Positions 22,162 through 29,923 of a DNA stretch of 41,214 nt are shown piece after piece. Made by a program: the position numbers and the translations under genes. Below the pieces are notes generated by a model, which was given only the letters and a program-made list of their open reading frames with translations, did no database searches and was not told where the DNA came from. The stretch spans positions 1-41,214 of the forward strand of contig JADFXD010000017.1 in NCBI GenBank assembly GCA_015233725.1, in the 5' to 3' direction. Within the stretch, counting starts at the first letter, position 1. Each line of letters begins with the position of its first letter. Source of the stretch: Nitrospirota bacterium. Its GTDB lineage: Bacteria; Nitrospirota; Thermodesulfovibrionia; Thermodesulfovibrionales; Magnetobacteriaceae.

Positions 22162-22527
22162 TTAGTTTACTTCCTTTTCCCGTGCTATCTCCGCCGCCAG
22201 TTCTTCACGGCAGGCTTTTTCCAGGGATGGCAGATCGTCTCTCACCAGTTTCCAAATGATGGGTGCCGCGATATTTCCGTAGTTGTGGCGGAGGACATTG
22301 CCGATATCCGCTACTTGCCGCCAAGGAATTTCCGGGTGACGGTCTTTCATGTTGTCGGTCAGGTAGCGGCTCGCCTCAGAGATAATTTCGACGCCGCGTT
22401 GTACAATCCATTGCCTTTGCCAATCGGCCTCAAAAGTATCAAACGACATACCCTCAACGCTGCCGCAAACACGCTCGATAGCCTCGACAATGTCAGTCAG
22501 GCGTGGAATAAGCGAAGGCGCTGTCAT
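22162..22527 (-). CDS. hepT: HepT-like ribonuclease toxin of a HepT/MntA pair
   Basis: The protein has 121 residues. IPRLTDIVEAIERV, VQRGVEIISEASRYL and WRQVADIGNVLRHNYGNI match the DUF86/HepT family. Its active site is the RX4-6HXY motif; here HNY is preserved after R. HepT cleaves RNA and is silenced by AMPylation of its tyrosine by MntA (family knowledge). The start overlaps the stop of the MntA-like gene by one base (TGATG), so the two are translationally coupled. It is probably intact. Confidence 0.85.
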   Translation of the reverse strand: MTAPSLIPRLTDIVEAIERVCGSVEGMSFDTFEADWQRQWIVQRGVEIISEASRYLTDNMKDRHPEIPWRQVADIGNVLRHNYGNIAAPIIWKLVRDDLPSLEKACREELAAEIAREKEVN

Positions 22528-22820
22528 CAGAATACAACAACCGCTGCAGCTTCAATGCGCTGCCGCAGTGTCTTGTGCAGACTATCGCGCGTCATGATGT
22601 CAGCCTTGCAGCCGAGGATTTGAGAGGCGCGTTCCTTCACATCCATCAGTTCAAAGAGGCCGAGCTTTCCTTTTTCATAGTCGAAAAACAGATCAACATC
22701 TGAATTCTCGATAGCCTCGTCGCGTGCAGTCGAGCCAAACATGAAAAGATGCTCAACACCAAGCCGCTTCAGGTCGGCTTCGTGCTGTTTTAATAGTTTT
22801 ATGGCCTCGTCACGTTGCAT
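22527..22820 (-). CDS. mntA: MntA-like nucleotidyltransferase antitoxin
   Basis: The protein has 97 residues. MFGSTARDEAIENSDVDLFFD contains the minimal nucleotidyltransferase motif GSX10DXD, which transfers AMP. The rest (LFELMDVKERASQILGCKADI) is the usual short C-terminal part. It is the first gene of the pair and acts on the HepT-like product encoded directly downstream. The tail of a family C element ends about 40 nt before the ATG. Confidence 0.85.
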   Translation of the reverse strand: MQRDEAIKLLKQHEADLKRLGVEHLFMFGSTARDEAIENSDVDLFFDYEKGKLGLFELMDVKERASQILGCKADIMTRDSLHKTLRQRIEAAAVVVF

Positions 22821-22865
22821 TGTTATAAGTACCTGCCCATAATTAATTATATAAAAATGAAGAGA

Positions 22866-22975
22866 AGAAAGGGGCGGCTCCGCCCCCCTTCAGAACCCCC
22901 TGCAAGGGCACCAGTGCCCTTGACCCCATAATCTCAATCCTAAGTTTATATAAAAACTTCTGTCCATGTACTTAT
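22866..22975 (-). repeat. Family C composite element (C5)
   Basis: GC stem GGGGCGGCTCCGCCCC at about 22871-22886 and stem CAAGGGCACCAGTGCCCTTG at 22903-22922. No family A insertion. Nearly identical to C1 (3191-3303) including the flank that ends CTTCTGTCCATGTACTTA. Confidence 0.85.
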
Positions 22976-23002
22976 TATAGCACAGGTTCAGAGAGTAAAA
23001 AA

Positions 23003-23225
23003 TTAGCTCCGGATTCTCTCCTTCAAATGCCCCTCTACCAGGTACGCCCTCAACTCAGCTACCGAGGTGAATTTCTTGATAAGCTCGCAATGTATCTATC
23101 TTATCAATGGTCCTAACCATATCCATAAGCTCAAGCCCCTCAGAGCCATATTTGATCTCAAGCATCCCTTCTACCCCTTTGAGTTCGCCTTCCAGCTTGC
23201 CTTACATGAATACATCTCTAATTTA
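23003..23225 (-). pseudogene. C-terminal fragment of an Rpn-type nuclease gene
   Basis: About 190 nt match the 3' part of the gene at 21018-21989 (+ strand CTCAACTCAGCTACCGAGGT in both). A deletion of about 17 nt near 23087 shifts the frame. The upstream catalytic part is missing. The end reads YLVEGHLKERI, perhaps the original C-terminus of the family. It lies between two family C elements. Confidence 0.85.
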
Positions 23226-23271
23226 ATAAATCTTCTAAGCAGGAGAGCATAAGTAACTATAACGAGCAGGG

Positions 23272-23346
23272 AGGGGTCAAGGGGGCTGGCCCCCTTGCGG
23301 GGTGGGTCTGAGGGAGGGGCGGAGCCGCCTCCCTTTTTTCTTTTCT
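23272..23346 (+). repeat. Family C composite element (C6)
   Basis: Stem CAAGGGGGCTGGCCCCCTTG (23278-23297, perfect), then GGTCTGAGG and the GC stem GGCGGAGCCGCC with TTTTTT behind it. No family A insertion. Here the T tail faces the gene at 23487 but is 140 nt away. Confidence 0.85.
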
Positions 23347-23486
23347 TAGGGTGTGATATGTTATAAATGTTTATGCTCTCTTACTTATCATCGTGTAACT
23401 TACCAGAGTGTAGTTTATCATGGCATTTTTTTCTTCAAGGATAGATAACATCTTCTCAATAAAAGACGAAAGAACCTTATTTATCC

Positions 23487-23972
23487 TCATCTTTTTCTTT
23501 GTGGGAGTGAGCTCATAATCCAAAGCAAGAGAAACAATAATGACGTTACAGCCGTTACCCCGCCTGCTATTGCCGTATAAACACTGCTTCTCAGCAGTGA
23601 TGCAGTTAGAGCGAGGCGGGTTAGGGGGATGAGGTCTAATGATATGTTACATATGAGGCGACTGTCGGTCCTGACTCGGAAGGAGAACAGCAAGACGTTT
23701 AAAAATCCAGCGCCGGTTATGTTTCCTACCGGTACGATAACGGCATCGAAGTGTTGGCCCTTAAGCTCTTTAGGTACCCTTAAAAAGCTAAAGGCGCCCG
23801 TATAGGGATAGACGTAGACGTGGTTGATGTCGGCATACTTTTGGGCAAGGGGTTTGCCGTGTTGATGGGTTAGCAGGCATATCTCACCCTGCGGGTACGC
23901 CTCTCTTAGTTTACTTAGTATCCTGTCCAGGTGTTGAAACCCTGTAGAGCGTATAATTAAGACCTTTTTCAC
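23487..23972 (-). CDS. Small protein with a heptosyltransferase-like (GT9) N-terminus and membrane helix
   Basis: The protein has 161 residues. MKKVLIIRSTGFQHLDRIL and ICLLTHQHGKPLAQKYADINHVYVYP look like the start of a GT9 heptosyltransferase, but the length is only about half of that family. The C-terminal 60 residues are hydrophobic (VYTAIAGGVTAVTSLLFLLL), so it may be membrane-bound. It starts 23 nt after the threonine synthase stop and is the last gene of that operon. The role is unknown: it could be a truncated enzyme or a new small membrane protein. Confidence 0.5.
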   Translation of the reverse strand: MKKVLIIRSTGFQHLDRILSKLREAYPQGEICLLTHQHGKPLAQKYADINHVYVYPYTGAFSFLRVPKELKGQHFDAVIVPVGNITGAGFLNVLLFSFRVRTDSRLICNISLDLIPLTRLALTASLLRSSVYTAIAGGVTAVTSLLFLLLWIMSSLPQRKR

Positions 23973-23995
23973 ATGCCTTAATTAATATCCATATG

Positions 23996-25102
23996 TCATA
24001 TCAACTGCCTTATGTAGTCCTCGACGGCATTGATGTCGGACCAGACCTTAAGGGGGTCTTTGGTGACCTTAAAGACGGTGTCGGGGTCTTTCAGGCCGTT
24101 TCCTGTGAGGGTGCAAACGATGGTGGAGTTTTTCTTGAAATACCCCTTTGCGTTTAACTTTATCAGTCCTGCGATGGATGCGGCTGAGGCAGGCTCGCAG
24201 AAGATGCCCTCTATCTTTGCCACCAGGGCGTAGGCATCGAGTATCTCCTCGTCGGTGACCATGTCTATGGTGCCGCCTGAGTCGTCCCTGGCCTCTACGG
24301 CGAATTTCCAACTGGCGGGGTTTCCGATCCTGATGGCAGAGGCAACGGTCTCGGGGTTTTCCACTACACAGCCCCTTACAATGGGGGCAGCGCCCGCTGC
24401 CTGGATACCTACCATCACGGGAAGCGTGTTGATCTTTGCGTTGTCCTTGTACTGCCTGTATCCCTTCCAGTAGGCCGTGATGTTGCCCGCGTTTCCCACC
24501 GGTAGGACATGGTAATCCGGTGCGGCGCCCAGTTGATCGCAGACCTCAAACGCCGCCGTCTTTTGCCCCTCTATCCGGTAGGGGTTTATGGAATTGACGA
24601 GGGTTATCGGGTACTTGGCCACCACCGCCCTGACAATGGAGAGCGCCACGTCAAAGTTCCCCTTTATCTGCAGCACAACGGCGCCATGGATAAGGGCCTG
24701 CGCCAGCTTGCCAAGGGCTATCTTGCCCTCGGGGATCAACACGATGCAACTGATCCCGGCCCTGGCCGCGTAGGCTGCCGCTGATGCGGAGGTGTTTCCG
24801 GTGGAGGCGCAGATGACTGCCCTGCCCCCCTCCTCAACGGCCTTGGATATGGCCATTGTCATCCCGCGGTCCTTAAACGACCCGGTGGGGTTAAGGCCGT
24901 CGAATTTAAAGTACACCCTGCCCTCAAAACCTATCTTCTTGCATAAGTTCCTGGCGCTGATCAAGGGCGTATTACCCTCGTTTAGCGAAACAATCGGAGT
25001 GCTCGCGCTAACCGGCAGGTAATCCCTGTATGTATCGATAATACCACTCCACGCTGTGCCTTTATTTATTAATATGTCACCCAGGTTGTCTTCCTTGATC
25101 AT
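23996..25102 (-). CDS. thrC: Threonine synthase-like PLP enzyme (short form)
   Basis: The protein has 368 residues, with AGGAGG 5 nt before the ATG. The PLP lysine lies in [11 protein letters not shown] (about residue 76). [15 protein letters not shown] and [15 protein letters not shown] bind the cofactor phosphate and substrate. Threonine synthase converts O-phosphohomoserine to threonine. This is the fold-type II form without the N-terminal zinc ribbon present in the second copy at 25738. Two copies in one operon with a sulfur carrier suggest that one may use a thiol acceptor (inference). The leader carries three tandem family A units. Confidence 0.85.
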   Translation of the reverse strand: MIKEDNLGDILINKGTAWSGIIDTYRDYLPVSASTPIVSLNEGNTPLISARNLCKKIGFEGRVYFKFDGLNPTGSFKDRGMTMAISKAVEEGGRAVICASTGNTSASAAAYAARAGISCIVLIPEGKIALGKLAQALIHGAVVLQIKGNFDVALSIVRAVVAKYPITLVNSINPYRIEGQKTAAFEVCDQLGAAPDYHVLPVGNAGNITAYWKGYRQYKDNAKINTLPVMVGIQAAGAAPIVRGCVVENPETVASAIRIGNPASWKFAVEARDDSGGTIDMVTDEEILDAYALVAKIEGIFCEPASAASIAGLIKLNAKGYFKKNSTIVCTLTGNGLKDPDTVFKVTKDPLKVWSDINAVEDYIRQLI

Positions 25103-25110
25103 CTATCCTC

Positions 25111-25190
25111 CTTCTTTATCGCTCCAGGACGCTCCTGGTCTTGTTCGCTCCAGGACGCTCCTGGTCTTTATCGCTCCAGGACGCTCCTGC
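25111..25190 (-). repeat. Three tandem family A units in the thrC leader
   Basis: Cores at 25124-25138, 25150-25164 and 25176-25190 with spacing of 26 bp. The array begins directly at the TAG stop of the NIL gene and ends against the AGGAGG site of thrC. It fills the entire intergenic gap. Confidence 0.9.
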
Positions 25191-25426
25191 TATTGAATGA
25201 TATCTCCCTCGACAAGTTCAACGTCCACTCCTGCCTCTCTAAGGCCCTCAATAGCCAGTTCAACCTTATCCTCCTCGCCATCGATCTCCAGGATCATCTC
25301 ACCGACGGTCTCCGTCACCCGAGCACGTCTGATGTTGGGTATGACATCATACTTCTTGGCCACGGTGTAGATAACGGGTTCCTTTATCAGGTGCTGCGGG
25401 AAGGTAAGTTTAATCCGCTTCTTCAT
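25190..25426 (-). CDS. NIL-domain protein
   Basis: The ATG at 25426 gives 78 residues (MKKRIKLTFPQHLIKEPVIYTVA) and has AAAGGTGAT upstream; the TTG at 25447 is less likely. VIPNIRRARVTETVGEMILEIDGEEDKVELAIEGL fits the NIL domain, a ferredoxin-like fold found at the C-terminus of methionine ABC transporters and in stand-alone sulfur-amino-acid proteins. It is between a MoaD-like carrier and threonine synthase, which supports a role in sulfur or homoserine-derived amino acid synthesis or its control by methionine. The array of family A units starts right at its stop. Confidence 0.75.
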   Translation of the reverse strand: MKKRIKLTFPQHLIKEPVIYTVAKKYDVIPNIRRARVTETVGEMILEIDGEEDKVELAIEGLREAGVDVELVEGDIIQ

Positions 25427-25443
25427 CTTATCACCTTTGGTCT

Positions 25444-25722
25444 TCAAAAGCAGCCACCTGCGATGGCCGGTACGATGGATATCTCGTCGCCGTCCTTTAC
25501 GACGGTCTCCTCTGCCTTTAAAAACCGTATATCTTCTTCGTTTACATATATGTTAACAAATCGCCTTATCTTTCCGCCATCAGATATCCGCTCGGCGATA
25601 CCGGGATACCTGCCGTCGAGCTCTCCTACGATGGCTATAATGCTACCTGGGGTAGCCTCTACCTCCTGTTTTCCCTCTGTCAACCTTTGCAGGGGGGTGG
25701 GAATCCTTACTTTTACAGACAT
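25444..25722 (-). CDS. MoaD/ThiS-like sulfur-carrier protein with GGCF tail
   Basis: The protein has 92 residues and a GGAGG site 7 nt upstream. VKVRIPTPLQRLTEG, RFVNIYVNEEDIRFL and DGDEISIVPAIAGGCF are the ubiquitin-like beta-grasp pattern. The Gly-Gly end carries sulfur as a thiocarboxylate once exposed. Here two residues, CF, follow GG. QbsE of Pseudomonas ends the same way and needs a JAMM protease (QbsD) to remove the dipeptide (established knowledge). No JAMM or E1-like gene is visible in the window. The neighbours suggest that it supplies sulfur for cysteine or homocysteine synthesis. Confidence 0.85.
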   Translation of the reverse strand: MSVKVRIPTPLQRLTEGKQEVEATPGSIIAIVGELDGRYPGIAERISDGGKIRRFVNIYVNEEDIRFLKAEETVVKDGDEISIVPAIAGGCF

Positions 25723-25737
25723 AAAAAGCCTCCATAT

Positions 25738-26970
25738 TTATCTGATTTTACTTAATACTTCCTCAAAGGCAGCCATATTTGGTGGTATATGATGCGGCAT
25801 AACTGTTTTACCAGTAAGCGCCTCCTGTGTCTTGAGACCGTTGCCGGTGACACAGATAACAGTGGTTTCGTTTTTCCCTATAACGCCCTGTTCAATGAGC
25901 TTGCGGGTGACCGCCACGGTAACCCCTCCGGCCGTCTCGGCGAAGATGCCCTCCGTGTGCGCGAGCAGCTTTATACCGTCGATGATCTCGTCGTCGGTTA
26001 CGTCCTCGCCATGTCCGCCGGTCTCCTGGATGACCTTGATGGCATAGTAGCCGTCGGCTGGATTTCCTATGGCAAGCGACTTGGCAATCGTATGGGGTTT
26101 GATCGGTCGGATGACGTCGCTCTTGTTCTTTATCGCGCTGACTATGGGGTTACAGCCCTCCGCCTGGGCAGCGAATACCCTCGTGTTGAGCTTCTTGATG
26201 ATCCCAAGGGCATGGAACTCCTTAAAGCTCTTCCAGACCTTTGTCAACAACGACCCGCTGGCGCATGGCACCACCACGTTGTCAGGGGCATTCCAACCCA
26301 ACTGTTCTATCGTCTCAAAGCCAATCGTCTTTGACCCCTCGGCATAAAACGGTCGTATGTTGATATTTACAAACGCCCACTTGTACTTATTAGCTATTTC
26401 GCTACACAACCGGTTGACGTCGTCATAGTTGCCGTCAACGGCTATGAGATTAGGCTCATAAATAAGCGATGCCACTATCTTGCTGGCCTCAAGCGAGGCG
26501 GGTATAAAGATAAACCTCTTCAACCCGGCCTTAGCGCCGTGCGCCGAGACGGAATGAGCCAGGTTCCCCGTTGAGGCACACGAGACCGTATCAAACCCGA
26601 ACTCCTTTGCCTTTGTCAGGGCAACCGCCACTACCCGATCCTTAAACGAAAGCGTGGGATGCACAACGGTATCATCCTTGACAAACAGGCTCTTGACCCC
26701 AAGGGCCTTGGCAAGGTTCCTGGTCTCAACCAACGGGGTGAAGCCGGAGTGCAACCCCACCTGCGGCTCGCCATCTATCGGCAATAGCTCCCTGTACCGC
26801 CACAGGTTCTTCTCCCTCTGGAGTATCTTCTTTCGCGTCAGGACCTTCTTTATCTTTTTATAGTCATAGACGACCTCAAGGGGACCAAAACAAAACTCAC
26901 ACACGTAAATCGGCTCGATAGGATACTCCCTTGCGCACTCACGGCACTTCAATCCTACAACAAAACCCAT
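25738..26970 (-). CDS. thrC: Threonine synthase-like PLP enzyme (zinc-ribbon form)
   Basis: The protein has 410 residues. The N-terminus has a C-x2-C...C-x2-C zinc ribbon (CRECAREYP, CEFCFGPLEVV). The PLP lysine is in LSFKDRVVAVAL (about residue 108). CASTGNLAHSVSAHGAKAG and VVPCASGSLLTKVWKSF follow, and the end has ICVTGNGLKTQEAL. It belongs to the longer ThrC group. It is first in the operon, 15 nt before the MoaD-like gene, and the whole set to 23487 appears to be one transcript. The activity could be threonine synthase or a related O-phosphohomoserine or O-phosphoserine sulfhydrylase; sequence alone does not decide. Confidence 0.85.
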   Translation of the reverse strand: MGFVVGLKCRECAREYPIEPIYVCEFCFGPLEVVYDYKKIKKVLTRKKILQREKNLWRYRELLPIDGEPQVGLHSGFTPLVETRNLAKALGVKSLFVKDDTVVHPTLSFKDRVVAVALTKAKEFGFDTVSCASTGNLAHSVSAHGAKAGLKRFIFIPASLEASKIVASLIYEPNLIAVDGNYDDVNRLCSEIANKYKWAFVNINIRPFYAEGSKTIGFETIEQLGWNAPDNVVVPCASGSLLTKVWKSFKEFHALGIIKKLNTRVFAAQAEGCNPIVSAIKNKSDVIRPIKPHTIAKSLAIGNPADGYYAIKVIQETGGHGEDVTDDEIIDGIKLLAHTEGIFAETAGGVTVAVTRKLIEQGVIGKNETTVICVTGNGLKTQEALTGKTVMPHHIPPNMAAFEEVLSKIR

Positions 26971-27102
26971 CTATTAACCTCCTTTTACTGCTGGTGCAGC
27001 CGCACCTTTCTTTCAAGGCACTATCTTATATAGCTAATGTGTCGCACCATTGTATTGTAATTAATCTCAACTGTTTTTTAAAAGCCTCCCCCCAGGGCAA
27101 TC

Positions 27103-27182
27103 GCATTTGACCAGAAAGAAAAAAAAAGGGGGGCGGAGCCACCTTCTTTGACGCTCCTGGCCCCCTCTGATGCCTCTGCATC
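27103..27182 (-). repeat. Degenerate family C element (C7)
   Basis: GGGGGGCGGAGCCACC followed by a decayed 17-nt family A remnant (TTCTTTGACGCTCCTGG, 27144-27160) that has lost 10 nt of the core. The CAAGGG stem is gone. The gap 26971-27207 holds nothing else that I recognise. Confidence 0.65.
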
Positions 27183-27207
27183 CAACTACAAGACAAAAAC
27201 CCAAGGA

Positions 27208-29574
27208 TCAATGTCCTGAGCGTACTGGCCATACATAGTAGGTAATGGACTTATCGTAGGGGTTGACGTTGCCAGCGTACATGCTGACGACCCACGCGTA
27301 GGATGGATCGTTAGCAGAGGTAGTAGATGACCAGTAGTAGTACGGTTGCACATTTGTAAACCCCGCCGATGTAAACACTGGTATAAGATCAATAATCGGA
27401 CTGTTACACCAATGGCTGTTGGTGCTAGTATCATTTAGTATTACATCCAACCCCGTCTGAGCCCCATCCGTACGGCAAAGGCTATACAGCTCTTGTATGG
27501 TTGGTAGTCGCCATCCTGAGGGGACACAGGTGTTAGCTACATCCCACGTCACAGGGCCAGTACAACCGGTGGCGTTTTTCATCCACTGTAGCCCTGTAAG
27601 TGTGTCTGTCATTGAGCCATCTCTGTTGTCGGTAAAACGTACACCTGGCGTAGGCGTCGGGGTAGGTGTGGACGTAGGCACAGGTGTAGAACCCGGTGTG
27701 CCTGTTGTACTAACTTGCCAGTCTGAAGGCAGGGCATGAACTAAAAAACTTCCACTGGAGACTTTAAGCCCATCCATCAACCACACGACAATGTCTCCGG
27801 TTGTGCTGTTTTGCAACAGGACGTCGGCCTTGCCATCGCCGTTGAAATCTCCGGTTGCCTTAATCTGCCAGCCTTGTATCCCTTGTTGTACGTAGTTACC
27901 ACTAGTCATCTTAGGCCCATTCATCAGCCACATGGCAACATCACCGGTTGTGGCGTCTTGCCAGAGCAGGTCGGCCATGCCATCGCCGTTGAAGTCGCTG
28001 ATCGCCTTAATCTGCCAGTTGCCTGGGATACCGCGTGCAACATAGTCCCCCGATAATATCTTGGCGCCATCCATCGTCCAGGCGGCGATGTCGCCCGTAC
28101 TGTTTTGCCAGAGCATATCGGCCTTGCCATCGCCGTTGAGGTCGGCCACACCGATAAGCCCCCAATTTGACGGCATGGCCTTGACTACATAGGCCCCCGA
28201 TGATATATTGGCGCCATTCATAAACCAGATGACAACATCACCGGTAGAGGTACTTTGCAACAGGATGTCGGCCTTGCCATCGCCGTTAAAGTCTCCCGCC
28301 GCTATAACCTTCCACTGCGGAGGCAGCCCCTTGGTAACATAGCCCCCGGATGATATATTGACGCCATTCATAAACCAGATAACAACATCACCGGTAGAGG
28401 TACTTTGTAGCAGGACGTCGCTCTTGCCATCGCCGTCGAAATCACCGATGTCCTTTATCTGCCAATCCGAGGGTAAACCGGTAACGATAAATCCCCCGTT
28501 TGCAATGGCAGCGCCATTCATAAGCCATACGTATATGCCACCTGTACTGGCGCTCTGTAACAGGACGTCGCCCTTGCCATCGCCATCAAAGTCGTAGCTA
28601 AATAGGTCTGGTGGGGTTGCCTTACAACCATAAACGGTTATAAATCCATTTCCACCACTGCCAGCGTTCTGACAGATGGAGCTTGTATTTATACCTGACA
28701 GATATGATCCTGGCGCAAAATATCTGCCTACACTCGCTACCCCATTACACCACGGGGCTTGGCAAGTATTATCCGATTTAAAGCTGGTCGTAAAGGATGA
28801 CAGTCTTGTTACGGTCATTGTGCCAGAACTCCCGCCTATACTTGTGTCATACCAGATGTCAATGTGAGTAACGTAATCGTAATCGCTTAAAGTGAATGTC
28901 GCTGTAGCCACCTCTGGTTGAGCACACGCATTTACATTGCGGTCATTGTATAGTATCGTTTCAGTCTTACATGGATTTGGCGTGGGGGTTGGCGTTGGAG
29001 TTACCGTAGGCGTTGGTGTTGGAGTGGGGGTAGGGGTTGGGGTCGTAGTTGGTGTTGGAGTTGGAGTTACTGTAGGCGTGGGTGTAGGGGTTGCCTTACA
29101 ACCATAGACGGTTACAAACCCATTTCCATTGCTGACATTGTTCTGACACATAGAGCTTGTATTTATCTTTAACGAATATGTTCCGGCTGAGAAATAATTG
29201 TTTACATCCGTCCACCCACCGCACCACCCGCTTTGGCAGGTGTTATCCGCTGTAAAGGTTGACGTAAAGCCGGATGGTCCCGTCACGGTCATTGTACCTG
29301 AGAGCCCGCCGATACTTGTGTCATACCAGACTTTAATCTGAGTGACGTAAACGGGATCGCCTAATTTGAATGTAGCCGTATTTGTATAACCACACAGATA
29401 TATATTGCCGTCATTGTATAGTTCAGTTACACTCGTACACGGTGATGTTGAAGTTGCTGTGGGAGTAACCGCTATGGCCACATGAGGTACAACCAAATAA
29501 AAGGCTATCAAACAAGACAACAAGACAAACACCCTTGGATGTCTCACTATATTGTCAATATACAATCTTTTCAT
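27208..29574 (-). CDS. Exported FG-GAP/VCBS-repeat protein with DUF1566 domain
   Basis: The protein has 788 residues. A signal peptide (FVLLSCLIAFYLVVPHVAIA) is followed by two similar modules of about 110 residues each (VTELYNDGNIYLCGY..., TILYNDRNVNACAQP...), each with SIGGSSGTMTV and CQ..WC, reminiscent of proprotein-convertase P domains. Threonine-proline linkers separate them. From about residue 325 come six to seven FG-GAP repeats (DFDGDGKSDVLLQS, IWFMNG), which fold into a calcium-binding beta-propeller. The C-terminus is a DUF1566 domain (FTDNRDGSMTDTLTGLQWMK, GWRLPTIQELYSL, YYWSST). This is probably a large extracellular adhesin or carbohydrate-binding protein. Confidence 0.8.
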   Translation of the reverse strand: MKRLYIDNIVRHPRVFVLLSCLIAFYLVVPHVAIAVTPTATSTSPCTSVTELYNDGNIYLCGYTNTATFKLGDPVYVTQIKVWYDTSIGGLSGTMTVTGPSGFTSTFTADNTCQSGWCGGWTDVNNYFSAGTYSLKINTSSMCQNNVSNGNGFVTVYGCKATPTPTPTVTPTPTPTTTPTPTPTPTPTPTVTPTPTPTPNPCKTETILYNDRNVNACAQPEVATATFTLSDYDYVTHIDIWYDTSIGGSSGTMTVTRLSSFTTSFKSDNTCQAPWCNGVASVGRYFAPGSYLSGINTSSICQNAGSGGNGFITVYGCKATPPDLFSYDFDGDGKGDVLLQSASTGGIYVWLMNGAAIANGGFIVTGLPSDWQIKDIGDFDGDGKSDVLLQSTSTGDVVIWFMNGVNISSGGYVTKGLPPQWKVIAAGDFNGDGKADILLQSTSTGDVVIWFMNGANISSGAYVVKAMPSNWGLIGVADLNGDGKADMLWQNSTGDIAAWTMDGAKILSGDYVARGIPGNWQIKAISDFNGDGMADLLWQDATTGDVAMWLMNGPKMTSGNYVQQGIQGWQIKATGDFNGDGKADVLLQNSTTGDIVVWLMDGLKVSSGSFLVHALPSDWQVSTTGTPGSTPVPTSTPTPTPTPGVRFTDNRDGSMTDTLTGLQWMKNATGCTGPVTWDVANTCVPSGWRLPTIQELYSLCRTDGAQTGLDVILNDTSTNSHWCNSPIIDLIPVFTSAGFTNVQPYYYWSSTTSANDPSYAWVVSMYAGNVNPYDKSITYYVWPVRSGH
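28970..29092 (-). repeat. Low-complexity repeat encoding the Thr-Pro linker
   Basis: GGTGTTGGAGTTGGAGTT-like hexamers on the + strand encode TPTPTP. They may vary in length by slippage. Confidence 0.8.
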
Positions 29575-29621
29575 ATCGACCTATTCTCCTCTCTTAAAAT
29601 AAGATTTACTGGTTTATTCAT
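29571..29621 (-). CDS. Short leader ORF coupled to the large exported protein
   Basis: MNKPVNLILREENRSI, 16 residues, follows GAGGAGG with a spacing of 7 nt, a better ribosome site than that of the gene behind. Its TGA overlaps the ATG at 29574 as ATGA, so translation would be coupled. It may be a regulatory leader peptide. A hairpin lies just upstream at 29641-29671. No homologue is known to me. Confidence 0.45.
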   Translation of the reverse strand: MNKPVNLILREENRSI

Positions 29622-29923
29622 AGAAAAACCTCCTCAAACACCTTGAGTCCTGGTTCTGTAGACCAGCAAGGCTGGCACTTGTCACAGATACCTATCCCTG
29701 ATTGTGTAAATCGGCTCTATAGATATTATAACTAATCTCATTTGAAAAAATTAAGTGCCCCAATTGCCTCATCTAAAAAATCTATACGAAATTATAATAT
29801 AGCAGATTTCGATTGGATTAAATACAAAACACGCAGAGCTTTTATGGGGTCAAGGGCACTGGTGCCCTTGCAGGGGAGGTCTGAGGAGGGGGCGGCCAGG
29901 CGTCCCTCCTTTTTTCTCTTATC
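29622..29923 (-). promoter_or_regulatory. Upstream region of the 788-residue gene
   Basis: Holds a hairpin with arms CCTTG/CAAGG and CTGGT/ACCAG (29641-29671), an AT-rich dyad CGAAAT...ATTTCG (29787-29811) and, to the right, family C copy C8. No riboswitch consensus I know is met. Confidence 0.3.
29844..29920 (+). repeat. Family C composite element (C8)
   Basis: Stem CAAGGGCACTGGTGCCCTTG (29851-29870, perfect), then a GC stem with an A remnant (GGCGGCCAGGCGTCC) and a T6 tail ending 4 nt before the stop of the 1028-residue gene at 29924. Confidence 0.85.

Noticed and set aside
25111-25190. Triple family A array as an intrinsic terminator
   Set aside because: The hairpins have no T run behind them on the transcribed (minus) strand, and the operon continues with a good ribosome site.
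29641-29671. c-di-GMP riboswitch before the exported FG-GAP gene
   Set aside because: The hairpin is real, but the conserved core bases of the GEMM classes are not found.
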